Shown here one piece after another: positions 1 to 11,430 of a DNA stretch of 64,000 bases. The first letter of the stretch is position 1; every line of letters begins with the position of its first letter. The notes under the pieces were generated by a model. It did not search any database. It was not told the DNA's origin and saw nothing but the letters and a program-made list of their open reading frames with translations. Location: NCBI RefSeq assembly GCF_030247195.1, contig NC_080672.1, forward strand, positions 349,120,413 to 349,184,412, given 5' to 3'. The stretch comes from Topomyia yanbarensis (Eukaryota; Arthropoda; Insecta; Diptera; Culicidae). The translations under genes were made by a program, and so were the position numbers.

Positions 1-104
1 CGCGCTAGTGCACTGAGTGCACACTGATTTGAAAATCTAGCGAAATCGTCTTAGGGCACTAGCGGCTGCTCGTTCAGTGGGCCATAAGCGGGACTTCCGG
101 AGGG
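1..104. mobile_element. Short piggyBac-type MITE, family A, cut by window start
   Basis: The sequence closely matches 26411-26514 over its whole length and ends in the same terminal motif (ACTTCCGGAGGG) followed directly by TTAA at 105-108. TTAA is the duplication target of piggyBac-type transposons. The left end lies outside the window. It is non-coding. Confidence 0.7.
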
Positions 105-108
105 TTAA

Positions 109-955
109 GCTATTATCCAGCTAAATTGTTTGTTGAGATGAGTAGATCTTGGTAATGGTGTCGACGTGATCACTCCAAGGTTTTCAGGTCAGCTCGTAGT
201 ACATATAAGAAATGTCTTAGGTCTGCAGAGCGAGCTGGCTGGCAAAATCTATGCACTAATATCTCTAGTCCAGGCACTGCATGTTGCACTCATATGAGTA
301 AATGAGTCCGGATAATTTGCCAGTTTGCAAATAAAAAATCAAATTTTCACATGAAAAGTTATTAGCACTCACTCATCTTCTCCGGAATAAAAACGTGTTA
401 TTTCTCAGGATAATTAAATCCTCCGAACGATGAGAGAATGGGGGTATCGTGGTATCCCCTTTGTGCTCGCTGCCTTGCTGGCGCTCATCAAAAACAGAAT
501 CTATCCTACTTCGTTGTCGGAGTGGAGATAATCAGTTAAATTTCATCGGAAAAATCATTCTCATGCATTTGTAGAGACGAGAAATTGTGCGACTCACTCC
601 TTCTCATGTGAATGAATGAGAATTACAACACCTACTCTAGTCTGAACGAGGCTAGCAGATTAAATAAAATTCTTTTAAAATCGAAATAGTTTCAAATGCA
701 CTCCTTAAAAATGTAGTTTATATAAAGGACAAAAAAGAAGTTCTTGATTGTCTCTTGGGCGCACACTTTCCAGGTTGTATCGATCCGAAGCTAGACAATG
801 TTTACACATCTCATTTTGGTGATTCGAACTCGTAGGCGTTAGCAAGTACCTTGGTTACCACTGAATAGGTCAATTGGGCAGTTGACAGCTTTGCTCCATA
901 CAAATAGCCCGGAAAAGATAGAATCTTTCCCAATCTGCTACAAAAGAAGTTTGAT
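109..955. other. Unassigned non-coding stretch
   Basis: I see no gene here. The DNA is AT-rich, with scattered short matches in both orientations to a CTCACTCATTCTCATG-like motif near 290-400 and 590-640, which may be ends of a decayed element. Confidence 0.4.
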
Positions 956-959
956 ATTC

Positions 960-1885
960 TCAAATTTTTCTTGAAAAAGATTATGTTTTGCTACCGGGTA
1001 TATCCCAAAAGCATGGCGAGAAATAATTCTTAGATTTATTCGCAAAGGGGGCGCTCATGCTATAAAGAATCCAAGAGTTTTAGGCCTATCGGCTTGAGTT
1101 CTTTGCTTCTAGAAGCTTTGGAACGGATATCAGAAACGTTAGTTTAGATGAATATCTACTGCACAAAATACAACATGCATAGGTGTGTGGGAATTGCACG
1201 ACCCCTCTGATTACGATGTTTTTTGCAACATTGAAAAGTGCTTCTCATTCAAACAATCTCGCTTGGGTGTATTCCTAGATTTTGATGATGCTTTTGACAA
1301 TGTGTTCTTCCAGTCTATTCTGGAAGCGTGGCGTGGTCATGGAGTATCTGCATGCATTCCGGGTTGGATAAACGCAATGCTTAGTAACCGCATCCTTTGC
1401 TCGTCACTGAGACAGGCAAAGATAAGCAAATTGAGTATTTGCGGCTGTCCTCAGGGTAGCGTTCTGCCACCTTTGCTGTGGAACCTAATTGCGACGGCTA
1501 CAGGTTTGCTGATGATTACCAAATACTAATTATTGGATTTTGCTTCGGAACAATCTTTGACCTAATGCAATTAGAAAAGAGCAAAATTTCACTAGTTCTT
1601 TTCTCGAAGAAGCTAATAACAACCAGGGTTCGTCCCTTGCAATTCTTTGATTCTGAGTTACTGTGTGTAGATAAAGTTAAACACGTTGGAGTTATATTAG
1701 ATTCCAAACTCAATTAGTCTGCTCACATTGAGTTCAGAGTCAAGAAAGCGTGCATGGCCTTCGGGCGGTGCAGACGAACTTTTGGAAATTCCTGGGATTC
1801 AAACCTAAACTCCAATAGATAGTTACATATACGTCCAATACTGTCATATGGATGCCTTGTATGGTAGCAGAAAGGAGAGCTGTTC
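960..1885 (+). pseudogene. Decayed LINE reverse transcriptase (LOA/R1-like)
   Basis: Translated pieces in shifting frames give successive reverse-transcriptase blocks of a non-LTR retrotransposon: an FRPIGLSS block near 1080, FLDFDDAFDNV near 1275, CPQGSVLPPLLWNL near 1450, FADDYQILI near 1505, VKHVGVILDSKLN near 1680 and a PILSYGCLVWW block near 1830. Frameshifts and stops separate them, so no protein is made. The CPQGSVL and late LVWW blocks resemble the RNase H-bearing LOA/R1 groups more than Jockey, but this clade call is from motif memory only. Endonuclease and RNase H domains are not visible, so it is a fragment. Confidence 0.75.
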
Positions 1886-2329
1886 TTGAGGCCCTTCTAA
1901 ACATCAAACCAATACACAATAGAAACCATGTTGATGTTGCTACCAGTCACGACTGTGGTCAGTAATGCTTAAATGAGGTGAAAATATTCTTGATCGCATG
2001 CCGAATACAAATCGAAAAACTAAGCATTATCAACACCTTGCCTGGGTGCCTGGGTTCCCGAAAATTTCAGTGTTAATGTAAATGAATGAGTTGACTAGTT
2101 GACCAGCTTTTTCAATTTCGACAAGCTGGATAAGTGAAAAATATGGTGCTGGGCTTCGTCCGAGCCCCACAATTATTGGAGAAATCTGCAAACGTTTCGC
2201 CAAAAAAAGACGTTTCTAGAACAACCGTACCGTGTGATTTCGAAAAATCTTCTACTTTTTCCGAAATTCCGTGCGCTATGCTGACCAGGTTTTTAAGGTA
2301 GGACAGAGAATGGGCAAAATCGAAAACGA
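1886..2329. other. Unassigned non-coding stretch
   Basis: No convincing gene or element. It lies between the RT remnant and the 2330-2456 inverted repeat and may be part of the same decayed insertion. Confidence 0.35.
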
Positions 2330-2456
2330 AAAAAGCAGTTTTTTTCATACCGTGTGTTAGATCTTCATAAAAATCAATCAGCTTATGTAGAATGTTGTTA
2401 CAGTTTGATTGATTTTTATGAAGATTTAACACACGGTATGGAAAAAACTGCTTTTT
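2330..2456. repeat. Inverted repeat, 51-bp arms
   Basis: Arms 2330-2380 and 2406-2456 are reverse complements with two mismatches, separated by a 25-nt spacer. The arms contain the CATACCGTGTGTTA motif. A transcript would fold into a long stem. It may be the core of a foldback MITE or a local inverted duplication. Confidence 0.9.
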
Positions 2457-2494
2457 ACATTTCTTATAAAAGAAATGTATAGAATTCGCTCAAA

Positions 2495-2720
2495 CTTTCA
2501 AGATTTTTTCCGAGGCCCGGAGGGCCGAGTCTTATATACCATTCGACTCAGCTCGACGATTTGGGACAATGTCTGTGTGTGTGTGTGTGTCTGTGTGTGT
2601 GTGTGTATGTAACGGACAAATTCTCATTCGTGTTTCTCAGCAATGGCTGAACCGATCTTATCCAAACCAATTTTAAATGAAAGAACTAAAAAACAGTATG
2701 AACGCTATTAATTTGTTTTT
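2495..2720. repeat. Dispersed repeat with (GT)n, copy 1
   Basis: A GGCCCGGAGGGCCGAGT block is followed by an ATACCATTCGACTCAGCTCG block, a GT-rich microsatellite at about 2574-2610, and a TTTCTCAGCAATGGCTGAACC block. The same order recurs at 4055-4210, so this is an interspersed repeat. Its transposon class is not evident. Confidence 0.7.
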
Positions 2721-4050
2721 GATTTTGATGTTTAGTTTCCAAGATATGAATGTTTGAATGCGTAAAAATGGCGTTTTTTGCAGTTTTTTTGAATTATCTG
2801 CCGAATTTGACAATATAGATTAACAATATATGCTTTTAGACAGCTTTAACGAATACCTTTCGAACAAGCTATAGATTGTTGAAATCGGACTATTATCAAA
2901 AGAGATATTTAACATTAAATGCGAACGAAAGATTTTTATCATTTCCTATTGCCAGAAATATGACCAAAAACATGTAATCTATTATTATCGCCAAAACGGC
3001 TTATTTTAGGTCAATAGTATCTTCGGAGAATTTAATGGAGGTAATATGCGCTTTCGTTTGGTATTGTGCTTTTGCTGATTAATCCCCCTATGAGTGAGAT
3101 ATTTTCACAAATTTTCTTGGAAGTGATTATATCGAAATGATGCCTTCAGCAAATTTGTAGCTCTTACTTTTGCGAATAACTTTACTGAAGACTTCAAATA
3201 TCTATTCTGAATACTTTAAAAGTTATGGCTTGTTGTTTGTTGATTACCTTTTGTCGCCTATTTATTGTTCAATATAGTAATAATCCATTGAAATAAGCCA
3301 AACATTATCTCGATAAAACGAATTTTGTATTTAATTTTTCTATATACAACCGCTAGAAATAATCACCGAACACTTCCAAGTTGTCTGGAAGGAACTTGAT
3401 AACTTATCAGTACAAAAATGTTCATTTGTGCGAACCTTCTGACTGCAATTTTTCTAATTTATAACCATCGGATCGATCTGAAACATATCGGAAAATGAAA
3501 AGCGAAATAAATAACTCCAAGCAACGGCGTAACCAAGAAAAGGTTTTGGGGTTTAACACCATACAACCCACCCCCCCCCCCCAACCACACCCAAAAAAAT
3601 TATTAGATTGGAGTTGAAAATTTATTGATGCATACTGATTTAATTCAATATTACAATAACAATTATCTGATCCGTAGATTGATAGCCTGTTGTTGTAAAC
3701 GTCATGAGGACTTTTGATAAATTGTCGGAATGGGGTCCTGATATGTTACTGATCTATTGGTCGTGATTTCACAGTTGTCTAATAGCATCAATATCAAATT
3801 CCTGTCTGAAAACATTCCAATAGAAAATTCCAGAGTTCTGTAATCAATCATAATCCTCAGATTTATTTTCAAATTGAGCTCGTTTTTGTAGAAATGTACT
3901 GTAATAAGGGTCTTTATTTAATAGGAAGCGAAGTTAAAATTTATTTAATGTCTATGAAACATAGAACTGCTCACCAAAAAAATGCATAACTTTCAACATT
4001 TACTAAAAATGTTTTTGACTTTCTCATTCACTCTAAAATTCGTCAATCTA
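2721..4050. other. Unassigned AT-rich repeat-like DNA with a poly-C run
   Basis: No coding feature is seen. The text resembles non-coding interior of the flanking repeat. A run of about 14 C residues lies near 3570-3583. Confidence 0.4.
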
Positions 4051-4500
4051 ATCCCGACCCGGAGAGCCGTGTGTCATATGCCAATCGACTGAGTTCGTCG
4101 AGATTGGAAAATGTCTGTGTGTATGTATGTGTGTATGTGGAAAAAAATGTGACCTCTGTTTCTCAGAGATGGCTGGACCGATTTGCACAAGTTAGTTTTA
4201 AATGAAAGGAACAACCTTCCCATCGGCTGCTATTGATTTTTTTATTGATTGGACTTCCGGTTCCGGAGTTACGAGTTGAAGAGTGCAATCACACAGAAAA
4301 TTCCAATATAAACTGAAATGAAAAATTTTCAAAATCAAATTTGTATTTTTGATGCCAAATGACTTTAAAATGCATGAAACATTGAGATGTTTGACAAAAA
4401 TTGACTTCTTTGGACTTTGGTACATTTTTGCCTTTCTCATATAGAAAGGTTATGCAATCACTCTAAAAATCGTCAATCATACCGGCCCGGAGGGAGTATG
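4050..4500. repeat. Dispersed repeat with (GT)n, copy 2 plus partial tandem copy
   Basis: The GACCCGGAGAGCCG, ATGCCAATCGACTGAG, GT-rich and TTTCTCAGAGATGGCTG blocks follow the order of the 2495-2720 copy. A second start of the unit (TTTCTCATATAGAAAGGTTA, then GGCCCGGAGGGA) begins at about 4433, giving a partial head-to-tail copy. Confidence 0.65.
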
Positions 4501-4613
4501 CAGTGAGGGGTTGCTGTTTTAAAATTAAAACTAGTTTAAAATTTCTTAACAAGTTGAAAATTTTCGGCAGGACCTGGACCTCCCGGATCTTTCTCCATGA
4601 TCCGCCGCTAGTT

Positions 4614-5035
4614 TCAAGCGATGTTTCAGTATCATATAGTATCTCAAGATCGTGGCTGTCGATCCATTATACGTATGTGCAAATCGTACTGAACATGTAA
4701 TATTCATTTCCACCATTGTATTGAACATAACCAGCTATGGAATCGTAGTCTGGACAAATGAGACAAGCACAATTGCACCATTAGGTGGATTAAGACAGGT
4801 TTTTACTATGTGATACTGAAACATCGCTTGAAACCAGCGGCGGTCAAGCGATGTTTCAGTATCACATAGTATCTCAAGATCGTGGCTGTCGATCCATTGT
4901 ACGTATGTGCAAATTGTACTGAACATGTAATATTCATTTCCACCATCGTATTGAACATAACCAGCCATGGAATCGTAGTCTGGACAAATGAGAAAAGCCC
5001 AATTGCATCACTAGGTGGATCAAAATAGGTTTTTA
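4614..5035. repeat. Tandem duplication, period about 230 bp
   Basis: The segment starting TCAAGCGATGTTTCAGTATC at 4614 recurs at 4844 with few differences through the CATTTCCACCAT, GGAATCGTAGTCTGGACAAA and TAGGTGGAT blocks. Between the copies lies a palindrome: 4806-4831 and 4844-4869 are exact reverse complements (26 bp) around a 12-nt spacer. Confidence 0.85.
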
Positions 5036-6012
5036 TTTTGGGAATGCGTCGAGTTGAGACGAAAACGTAATATGATTAATAACGAGGATAACACTTTCCG
5101 AATGTAGAGCGAAATTTATGAAAAATGACGATTTCCATTCGACTCTAGCAGGTCCTGGTCGATTTTGATGAGAATTTGATTTTTGTTGTATGACCAATTA
5201 TATGTATAGGTCAAATGTTTAAAAACAGTAATTTAAGGTCAAGATAGCATCATTTTGAAACCGCCAATTTCGGAGGTTTAGTATCTTCGATGAGTTTTAC
5301 ATACGAACAGCGCATCATTTGATAAAGTAATTTTGACGGTATATCGTCCAAGAAGTATTTATGGTGAATTTTCTCAGGTTAATATTCATGACTACAATAA
5401 AGTCTCAACAAATTTGCTAAAGACACGAACTCTGTTACTATTGTCTGAAAAATTAATTCTGTATAATTTTAAAACTTTAAAAATTACGGTTTCGGAATTA
5501 TGCCGTTTGGACAGTATGATCGATTTTCACCAAACTCCCACAAATTGTAAAATTGGTATTGTAAAAAAACGTAAGGGCGATACTTCAATGCTGATAGGTG
5601 GGACCGAAAAATTAACCAACGCCAAAGGGACTATATTCTATATATACTATCATTTTGTCAATGTCAATAGCAAACACAAATTTTAATTTAATAATTACAA
5701 ATACTTTATGAAGTTTTGGGTTTCGATCACTGAATCATGCAATCTAGGATGTAAAAAACACAATAGTTCTTAAATAGGAAATAAAACCAAGTCTGGAAAT
5801 ATTCACTGTTGATTTTCTTTGAATGGTATCATTGCTACTGTCGCTTTTTTCAAGAAAAAGCTTTGATTTCTTAGTTCTCGGTCGCGTTGTAAATTTGAGT
5901 AAAGTATAAACTTCAAATCGATCAAAAAAAATTCGATTTTTTGGCTCAGTACAATATACATAACCCAGTTTTCCCACCACAATGCATTTATTGAGGAATT
6001 TAGATATTTTAT
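5036..6012. other. Unassigned non-coding DNA
   Basis: A 117-codon open frame at 5333-5686 has low-complexity, AT-driven composition and no motif I recognise. The surrounding text reads like repeat interior. No gene is called. Confidence 0.4.
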
Positions 6013-6260
6013 TAACAGAGCATTAGCAATAATTCGTTTGTATGTCTATTTTATTGGCCATTTTTTCGCTTTCCCATTGATTTGGTTTGAGATTTCTAGC
6101 ACTGATGTTGTCCTATGCTGATTTGAGCGATTCTCTGAGTCCTGCCACTATCCCATGTAGTATGTGTTATCAAAAACATCGCGAAGCATCAAGTTCTAAA
6201 AGTTCTCAAACGATATAATATCCGAAGAGAGTGATAAGAGTTATAAGAAATGTCTCATCA
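6013..6260. repeat. Interspersed repeat R1, copy 1
   Basis: The reverse complement of 26870-27138 aligns along its whole length: shared blocks include TTTCTAGCACTGATGTTGTC, CCTATGCTGATTTGAGCG, AACATCGCGAA and AGAGTGATAAGAGTTAT. The two copies are in opposite orientation. It is non-coding. Confidence 0.8.
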
Positions 6261-7339
6261 CACTGTTAGGTGGATTAAAAGCGTTTTTTGTTTTCAATTT
6301 TTGTCCATTCTCTGTTCAATCTTAATCGGATACCGCAAACTCAATTATCACATGGCTATTATTCAGCGTGTTGAGTCATTTTCATGTAATCTTTGTGAAT
6401 CCGACCAAGGAACCTTATCACCTTATCACCTGATATGTTTGAGTTTTGGACGACTGAAACTCAGAGACATACTTAAGTTCATCAACTGATGCGGTAGGTT
6501 TTCTCGCATGCGATTTGAACTACTTGTGAGTTCTACTTAACAGTTGTTTGTTTTTGTGCTGACAGTTTTCTAACCCTTCCAATTCTACTTTCTCCCTCCT
6601 CCTCCTTTTTGTTCCGCTCAGTTATCACGTGGCTATTATTCAACAGGCTGAGTCTACTTTGTATGATCTTTGTGAATTAAATTTTTTTCTGTTAAGGGAT
6701 ACTATTTGATTGCTAATTCTCTGAAGTATCGTGAGCTTTCCTCATACCAACATCGCACAACGATTTACGTCATTAAAACTACGTTCATGCTTCGATAACA
6801 TTTTGTATCTGTAGCTAAGCTGTATATGTAGCTAATAGTCTTCCTTTTTCTGCAATAAGTTCCATATCAAAAAGATATTATCTATATTAAAAACGATTGA
6901 AAAGACTACCAACTAGTCCCGGCCAAATTATTTTATTTAGTGCTCCATTGACTACTAAATGAAATAATTTAGTTAGGTGTATACTCGGAAAAAATGAAGG
7001 TTGACCTTATAACATTCTGCATTAAATGTCACAGCATAGCACTCATCACTGACAATCCAAACCCCTATACTCCCAAAACATTTCATACCCACTTCAATTC
7101 TGCTGGCTGCTCGTACCCTCCGAAAGCGTTGTTTTATTTTCACTTATCTCAAGCGGCTCACTCATTATAACGCAAACAACATCGGAATACAGCCACCGTG
7201 TAGCGCCCCCCCCCACGTGGTTTTCACTTAGAACCAGGCGAGATATATCCGCTTCGCCCAGTGAAGCGCTAATATTCCAGGAGGACACATCCGCCCACAT
7301 AGATACACGCAAACTGTGTGTTTGTTGTCTATAATGCAA
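6261..7339. other. Unassigned DNA with a short direct repeat
   Basis: A block containing TGGCTATTATTCA plus TGAGTC is present near 6350 and again near 6630, about 278 bp apart. A run of nine C residues lies near 7206. No gene is visible. Confidence 0.4.
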
Positions 7340-7820
7340 ATAATGAAAATTGCATTATTTGTCTACGGGATTTCCGGCTGCACAAACACTTTCCGCAGTT
7401 GGTTGCTCTCTTCCGGCGAACCGAGGTAGGTTCATGCCGAGCGCCGGATGAGGTCGAGGTCGGCCAGATATAATAGGTATGCTGGCCAACACAGGAATGC
7501 ACAAGTTAGCGTGTTGTCATCGCCGCATCGGTTCGCTCCGTACCCCGACGACGCCGGGAATGTCTGGCTGTTTGTTACGTGACCAACACAGACAAATGTA
7601 CACTGTCTATCACTGACATCACTTCAGCATGAATCAGTGGCACAGCAGCCAAAGTTCGAATGTCTGTGACAGCTTTGACCGAGCCAAGAGTGCAATTTCA
7701 GCCTAGTAACGAAGTTCGCCGTTATTTTTACCATTCGTCACAGTACGCGCGTGAACATGGTGGATGCTGACATTTATTATATAAGGTGCCTTTCATCCTG
7801 GATGTGCACGTATTGAAATA
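7340..7820. other. GC-richer single-copy-looking island
   Basis: Base composition here is clearly more balanced than the AT-rich flanks and I see no repeat partner in the window. A TATATAAGG box occurs at about 7778-7786, but no matching initiator or convincing open frame follows. It may be a conserved non-coding or regulatory island of the host gene. That is an inference only. Confidence 0.3.
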
Positions 7821-9019
7821 ATTCAATCAAGACTTTTGCTTCTCGCCCAAAACAAATAATTAATAGTTACACACTTTGTGTGACCTCCATTTCCAGGAAC
7901 AAATATCAGAATAAAAATTATTGACCAAATCCTAATTGAACTTTATGTTCTAATCGTAGTTGAATTTGAAAAAAAAAACTCTTCGTGACGGTCGTGTACA
8001 CCCCAACCCGAATGAAGCCAAACATTCAGACAGATATTTTCAACCGGATTCCAATTCTCCACTGTGAGCCAATTCATCGCGGTGGGTGGTTATTAATGCG
8101 AACATCATATCCAAGATTGATTTATCGTCTCTTGCGAGAATACATACCTCTACAGTTTCCAGTTGGCGCACCGGCATCCGCAAACCGCTAGTCAGACACG
8201 TTCCGACCGATTCGTTCAAAGAAAGCGTTGCTTATAAAAATGTTTGAAATGGGTACCCCACCGGAGAAAGAGATTAACAAATGCGAAGCTGTATCCATCC
8301 ATAATACTGCCGTCAGGGCGGTGGACCACGGTTCAGATTTCCAACTTTGATTAACATTTCTATTTCAAATCATAGCACGGTGCGAGAATCACATAAAATT
8401 GCGATTGAGAAGGCTCACACCCACCGTTTGTTGCTAGAGTTTTGCACTGTCACCGGAGTCCATCGAACCGGAAGCTCATTTGGCACGATGAAAATTTTAA
8501 TAACTTTTTCCATTTCACGCGCGAAGTTTTCCCTGAGTTGTATCTTAATCACGCTCCTTGGGCCAGTTGCCGATGATGATGAGTATGATAAGCACGTTAT
8601 AGGTATCATAACCAAATAGATTTGCTAATACCGTTGAGAACAGCTGAAGATTTAACTGCGTTTCAGTAAATGTTTCACTCGTTTTATATTAATATACTTT
8701 TTTGTTATTAAACTATTTGACACAACTGGAAGCGGTGGCATACCGGGTTTGGGAGTTTTTCATATACGAATGAATGGTTTTGGGTGCACGACGTTGGGCA
8801 TAAATAGTAGGGGGTGTCAAAATGACCGCTTTGGGGTCCCAAATCACTGTGCAAAATTTGGAGTCGATTGGTTATGAGTTGGCGTAGCGCATTGGATTTT
8901 ACATTTTTGCAGTTTCAATTGAAGAGAGCACAGCATAGTGACACGACATAGAACAAAAGGTGGACTAAAGTCCAAACTTTGCCGTATCAGTTCATATAGG
9001 ACGGTTTAATGTAATTTTG
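7821..9019. other. Unassigned non-coding DNA
   Basis: Small open frames at 7985-8191 and 8347-8619 carry no recognisable motif and lack splice context that I can defend. No gene is called. Confidence 0.35.
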
Positions 9020-9470
9020 GTACGCTGAATTCGTTTTGATATTAAAACATTTTAAAAATAAACATTTACTATTCATTAGGGTGTCTCAAAAATATATTTT
9101 TTTCGAAATCGTTCTAAAATTTGTGCATATTAATTTTCGTGTGCAAAATCGTTTTTGATATTAGCACTTGTAATACAAATTTTCATTATACATTAGGGTG
9201 GCTCAAAAATAATTATTTTGTTGTGAAGGTTAAAAAAAATGTTAAAGAAATTTTTGTGCGCTGAATTCCTATTTTGGTTATAAAAATAGACATTAACTTT
9301 ACTATTTATTAGAGCGCCTCAAACGTAAGTATTTTGTCTTTTATAATGTCTTTATAATTTTTTCAATAATAATTTAGGAATTTATTTTCCATATTAAAAC
9401 GAATTGATTGACATTTTATTATGGGGCTTCAGAAATAACTATTTTATTTTACGGATCAAATAAGATGTGT
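9020..9470. repeat. Degenerate tandem repeat, about 116-bp period
   Basis: A block built around ATTAGGGTGNCTCAAAAATA recurs at about 9077, 9194, 9310 and 9420, each followed by a T-rich stretch and a GATATTAAAA-like block. Four diverged units are visible. It is non-coding. Confidence 0.7.
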
Positions 9471-9924
9471 TCGATTAAATTTAGAACGTTTAATTCATTA
9501 GTGGGTTACTTGATATGAAAACTACATTTTCTTTCATTTTCAAACCAGCATTTTGAGCGTCTTAGTGGAATGTTTAGATACATTCACTAATCAACAAGAT
9601 GGTAAACGATTTTTTTCGCAGGAGTGTTTTAAGTTACCTAGATTGCTTATTTCATTTCTTAAATAAAAATAAAGTCAAAACCCTTTTTTCGAGTACTTGG
9701 TTCATTGAAAAATAGTCTTATTTTATTTGGATAATATCGCATACCCCTAAGCTATATCAGTGCTATGCAAATTCGGATCAAAATAGTCTCACCAAATGTC
9801 TAGAACTCAACTGTGTTCACTCAATTTGATAGTTATTGCGTAAGTTAGCATGAAATAGTTCCAGAAACATTTTATGGCATATTTCAAATGGTTGAAATAT
9901 TTACTGATTTTTAAACATTCTTAA

Positions 9925-10140
9925 CCCTCCGGCACTCGCGCCAAATTTTGTAACACGAGCACTCGCACGTTGTACTTTGTACAATCGTACTTCGTGATCC
10001 GTATCATTAGGAGCACTACTTTCTTCTGCAAACTTGGGCAGTAGATAATGAACTTTCGGATGGGCGACTGAACATGACACAATTCTACCACTAGGCAGCG
10101 CTAGTGAGCATTCATATTCATGATTTCTGAATCTCAACAT
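9925..10140. mobile_element. Possible family-A-like piggyBac MITE end
   Basis: TTAA at 9921-9924 is followed by CCCTCCGGCACTCGCGCC, the same terminal motif as the short MITEs at 1-104 and 26398-26514. The opposite end is not seen, so the right boundary is arbitrary. Confidence 0.45.
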
Positions 10141-10175
10141 TGCGATTATTTAGAAGTGCAGTACCTTTGCCATAG

Positions 10176-10473
10176 GGGACCATCCATAAATGACGTAGCA
10201 TTTTTTGAGTAATTTTTAACACCCCCTCCTCCATCGTAGCATTTCGTCACAAGCATCTAAATACCCCCTGGTAATTACGTATCTTGACGGTAACTCCCCC
10301 CTCCCCCTGTCCCAGTAAAAAAAATTAAAAAAGAAAAAGTGATGTTAGTTATTCCCCTGTAAAAAGGCTACGTAGCCTGACATGACCCCCAAACCCCCCC
10401 TTCATCACACATCATCACAAAATGCAAAACTCCCCCTCCCCCATATAATGCTACGTTATTTATGGATGATCCC
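10176..10473. mobile_element. MITE with CATCCATAAATGACGTAGCA inverted ends
   Basis: The left end (GGGGACCATCCATAAATGAC and on) and the right end (ending GTTATTTATGGATGATCCC) are near-perfect inverted repeats of about 27 bp. Flanks on both sides read TA or TAG, consistent with a short target duplication. The interior is C-rich and non-coding. Confidence 0.85.
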
Positions 10474-10970
10474 TAGTATGATCGTATAATTCATGTCATA
10501 ACCCTAGTAACAATTGAGGTTTTATAGCTCTTGAAGCCCTTCTTAAAAATTAGAATGCACTTGTAGTGTGCTATAAAACTAAAAATGCTACTTGGGAAGT
10601 GCTATACATTTTCGAATCAAATCAATACGTTGAACAAATTTAAGAACAATTGTGTTTGTTTAGCAGTTTTCTGTATTTAGCAAGGTTGTGTCATTATTTC
10701 TATGCGTGTTATAAGCAGCCCTTTTGACCAATTACCATCGTGAGTGGTTGATTTGTGTTACAGATACACAGGAGCTGTACGACTTCAAAATCTTAATTTA
10801 TTTGTACATATTGCAAAATAATAAATGAAAAAATTAATTTAGTTGAGTAAGAGGAACGTCATCTGACAATTTAGTGAACTGATTTTCGGAATATCATCGA
10901 TTTATTCTTTCCCTTGGTGACAATCACCATTTTCGGTTTAGTTCGAAGAAAACCTGACCAACGACCTTCC
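10474..10970. other. Unassigned DNA with a repeat block near 10500-10580
   Basis: The block AGTAACAATTGAGGTTTTAT followed by TGTAGTGTGCTATAAA (10500-10580) recurs in diverged form at about 50850-50930, so it is repetitive. The remainder is unassigned. Confidence 0.45.
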
Positions 10971-10974
10971 AAAG

Positions 10975-11430
10975 AGTCAGGAAACTGAGATACAGTAGGT
11001 CGAAAAAATTACATGCTCGAGTTCACTAGCGCCTCCTAGTGGAAGAATATTATTATTCGTTGTACCACCTCGAAGGTTGTGATATCGTGAGCAACTTTGC
11101 CGAATGCACTGACTCGCTAAAAAATCTGGAAATTGAGATACATTAGGTTGAACAACTGACATGCTCACTAGCGCTGCCTAACGGTAGTTTTCTGGAGCAG
11201 CCGTTATACCACCTCATAGGTTTTGATTTGATTAGCAACTTTCTCGAGAATGCTGACTTTATAAAAAATCTAGATCTTGAGATTTGGTAAGCTGAAAAAA
11301 TAACATGCTCACAGGCGTCACCTAGCGGCAGAATTTTATTTCAAACTATTATATCTTCTATTGACTAGCTCTTGATCTTCTAAACAAGTTTGCCGAAGAA
11401 AGTAACCATCCACATAATCGAGATCACGAG
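10975..11430. repeat. Tandem repeat, about 147-bp period
   Basis: Three units start at about 10979, 11128 and 11274. Each carries a GAGATACATTAGG-like block, then ACATGCTC, then a CTAGCGNNNCCTA-like block, and ends with a variant of AGCAACTTTGCCGAA. Units are diverged. It is non-coding. Confidence 0.8.
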
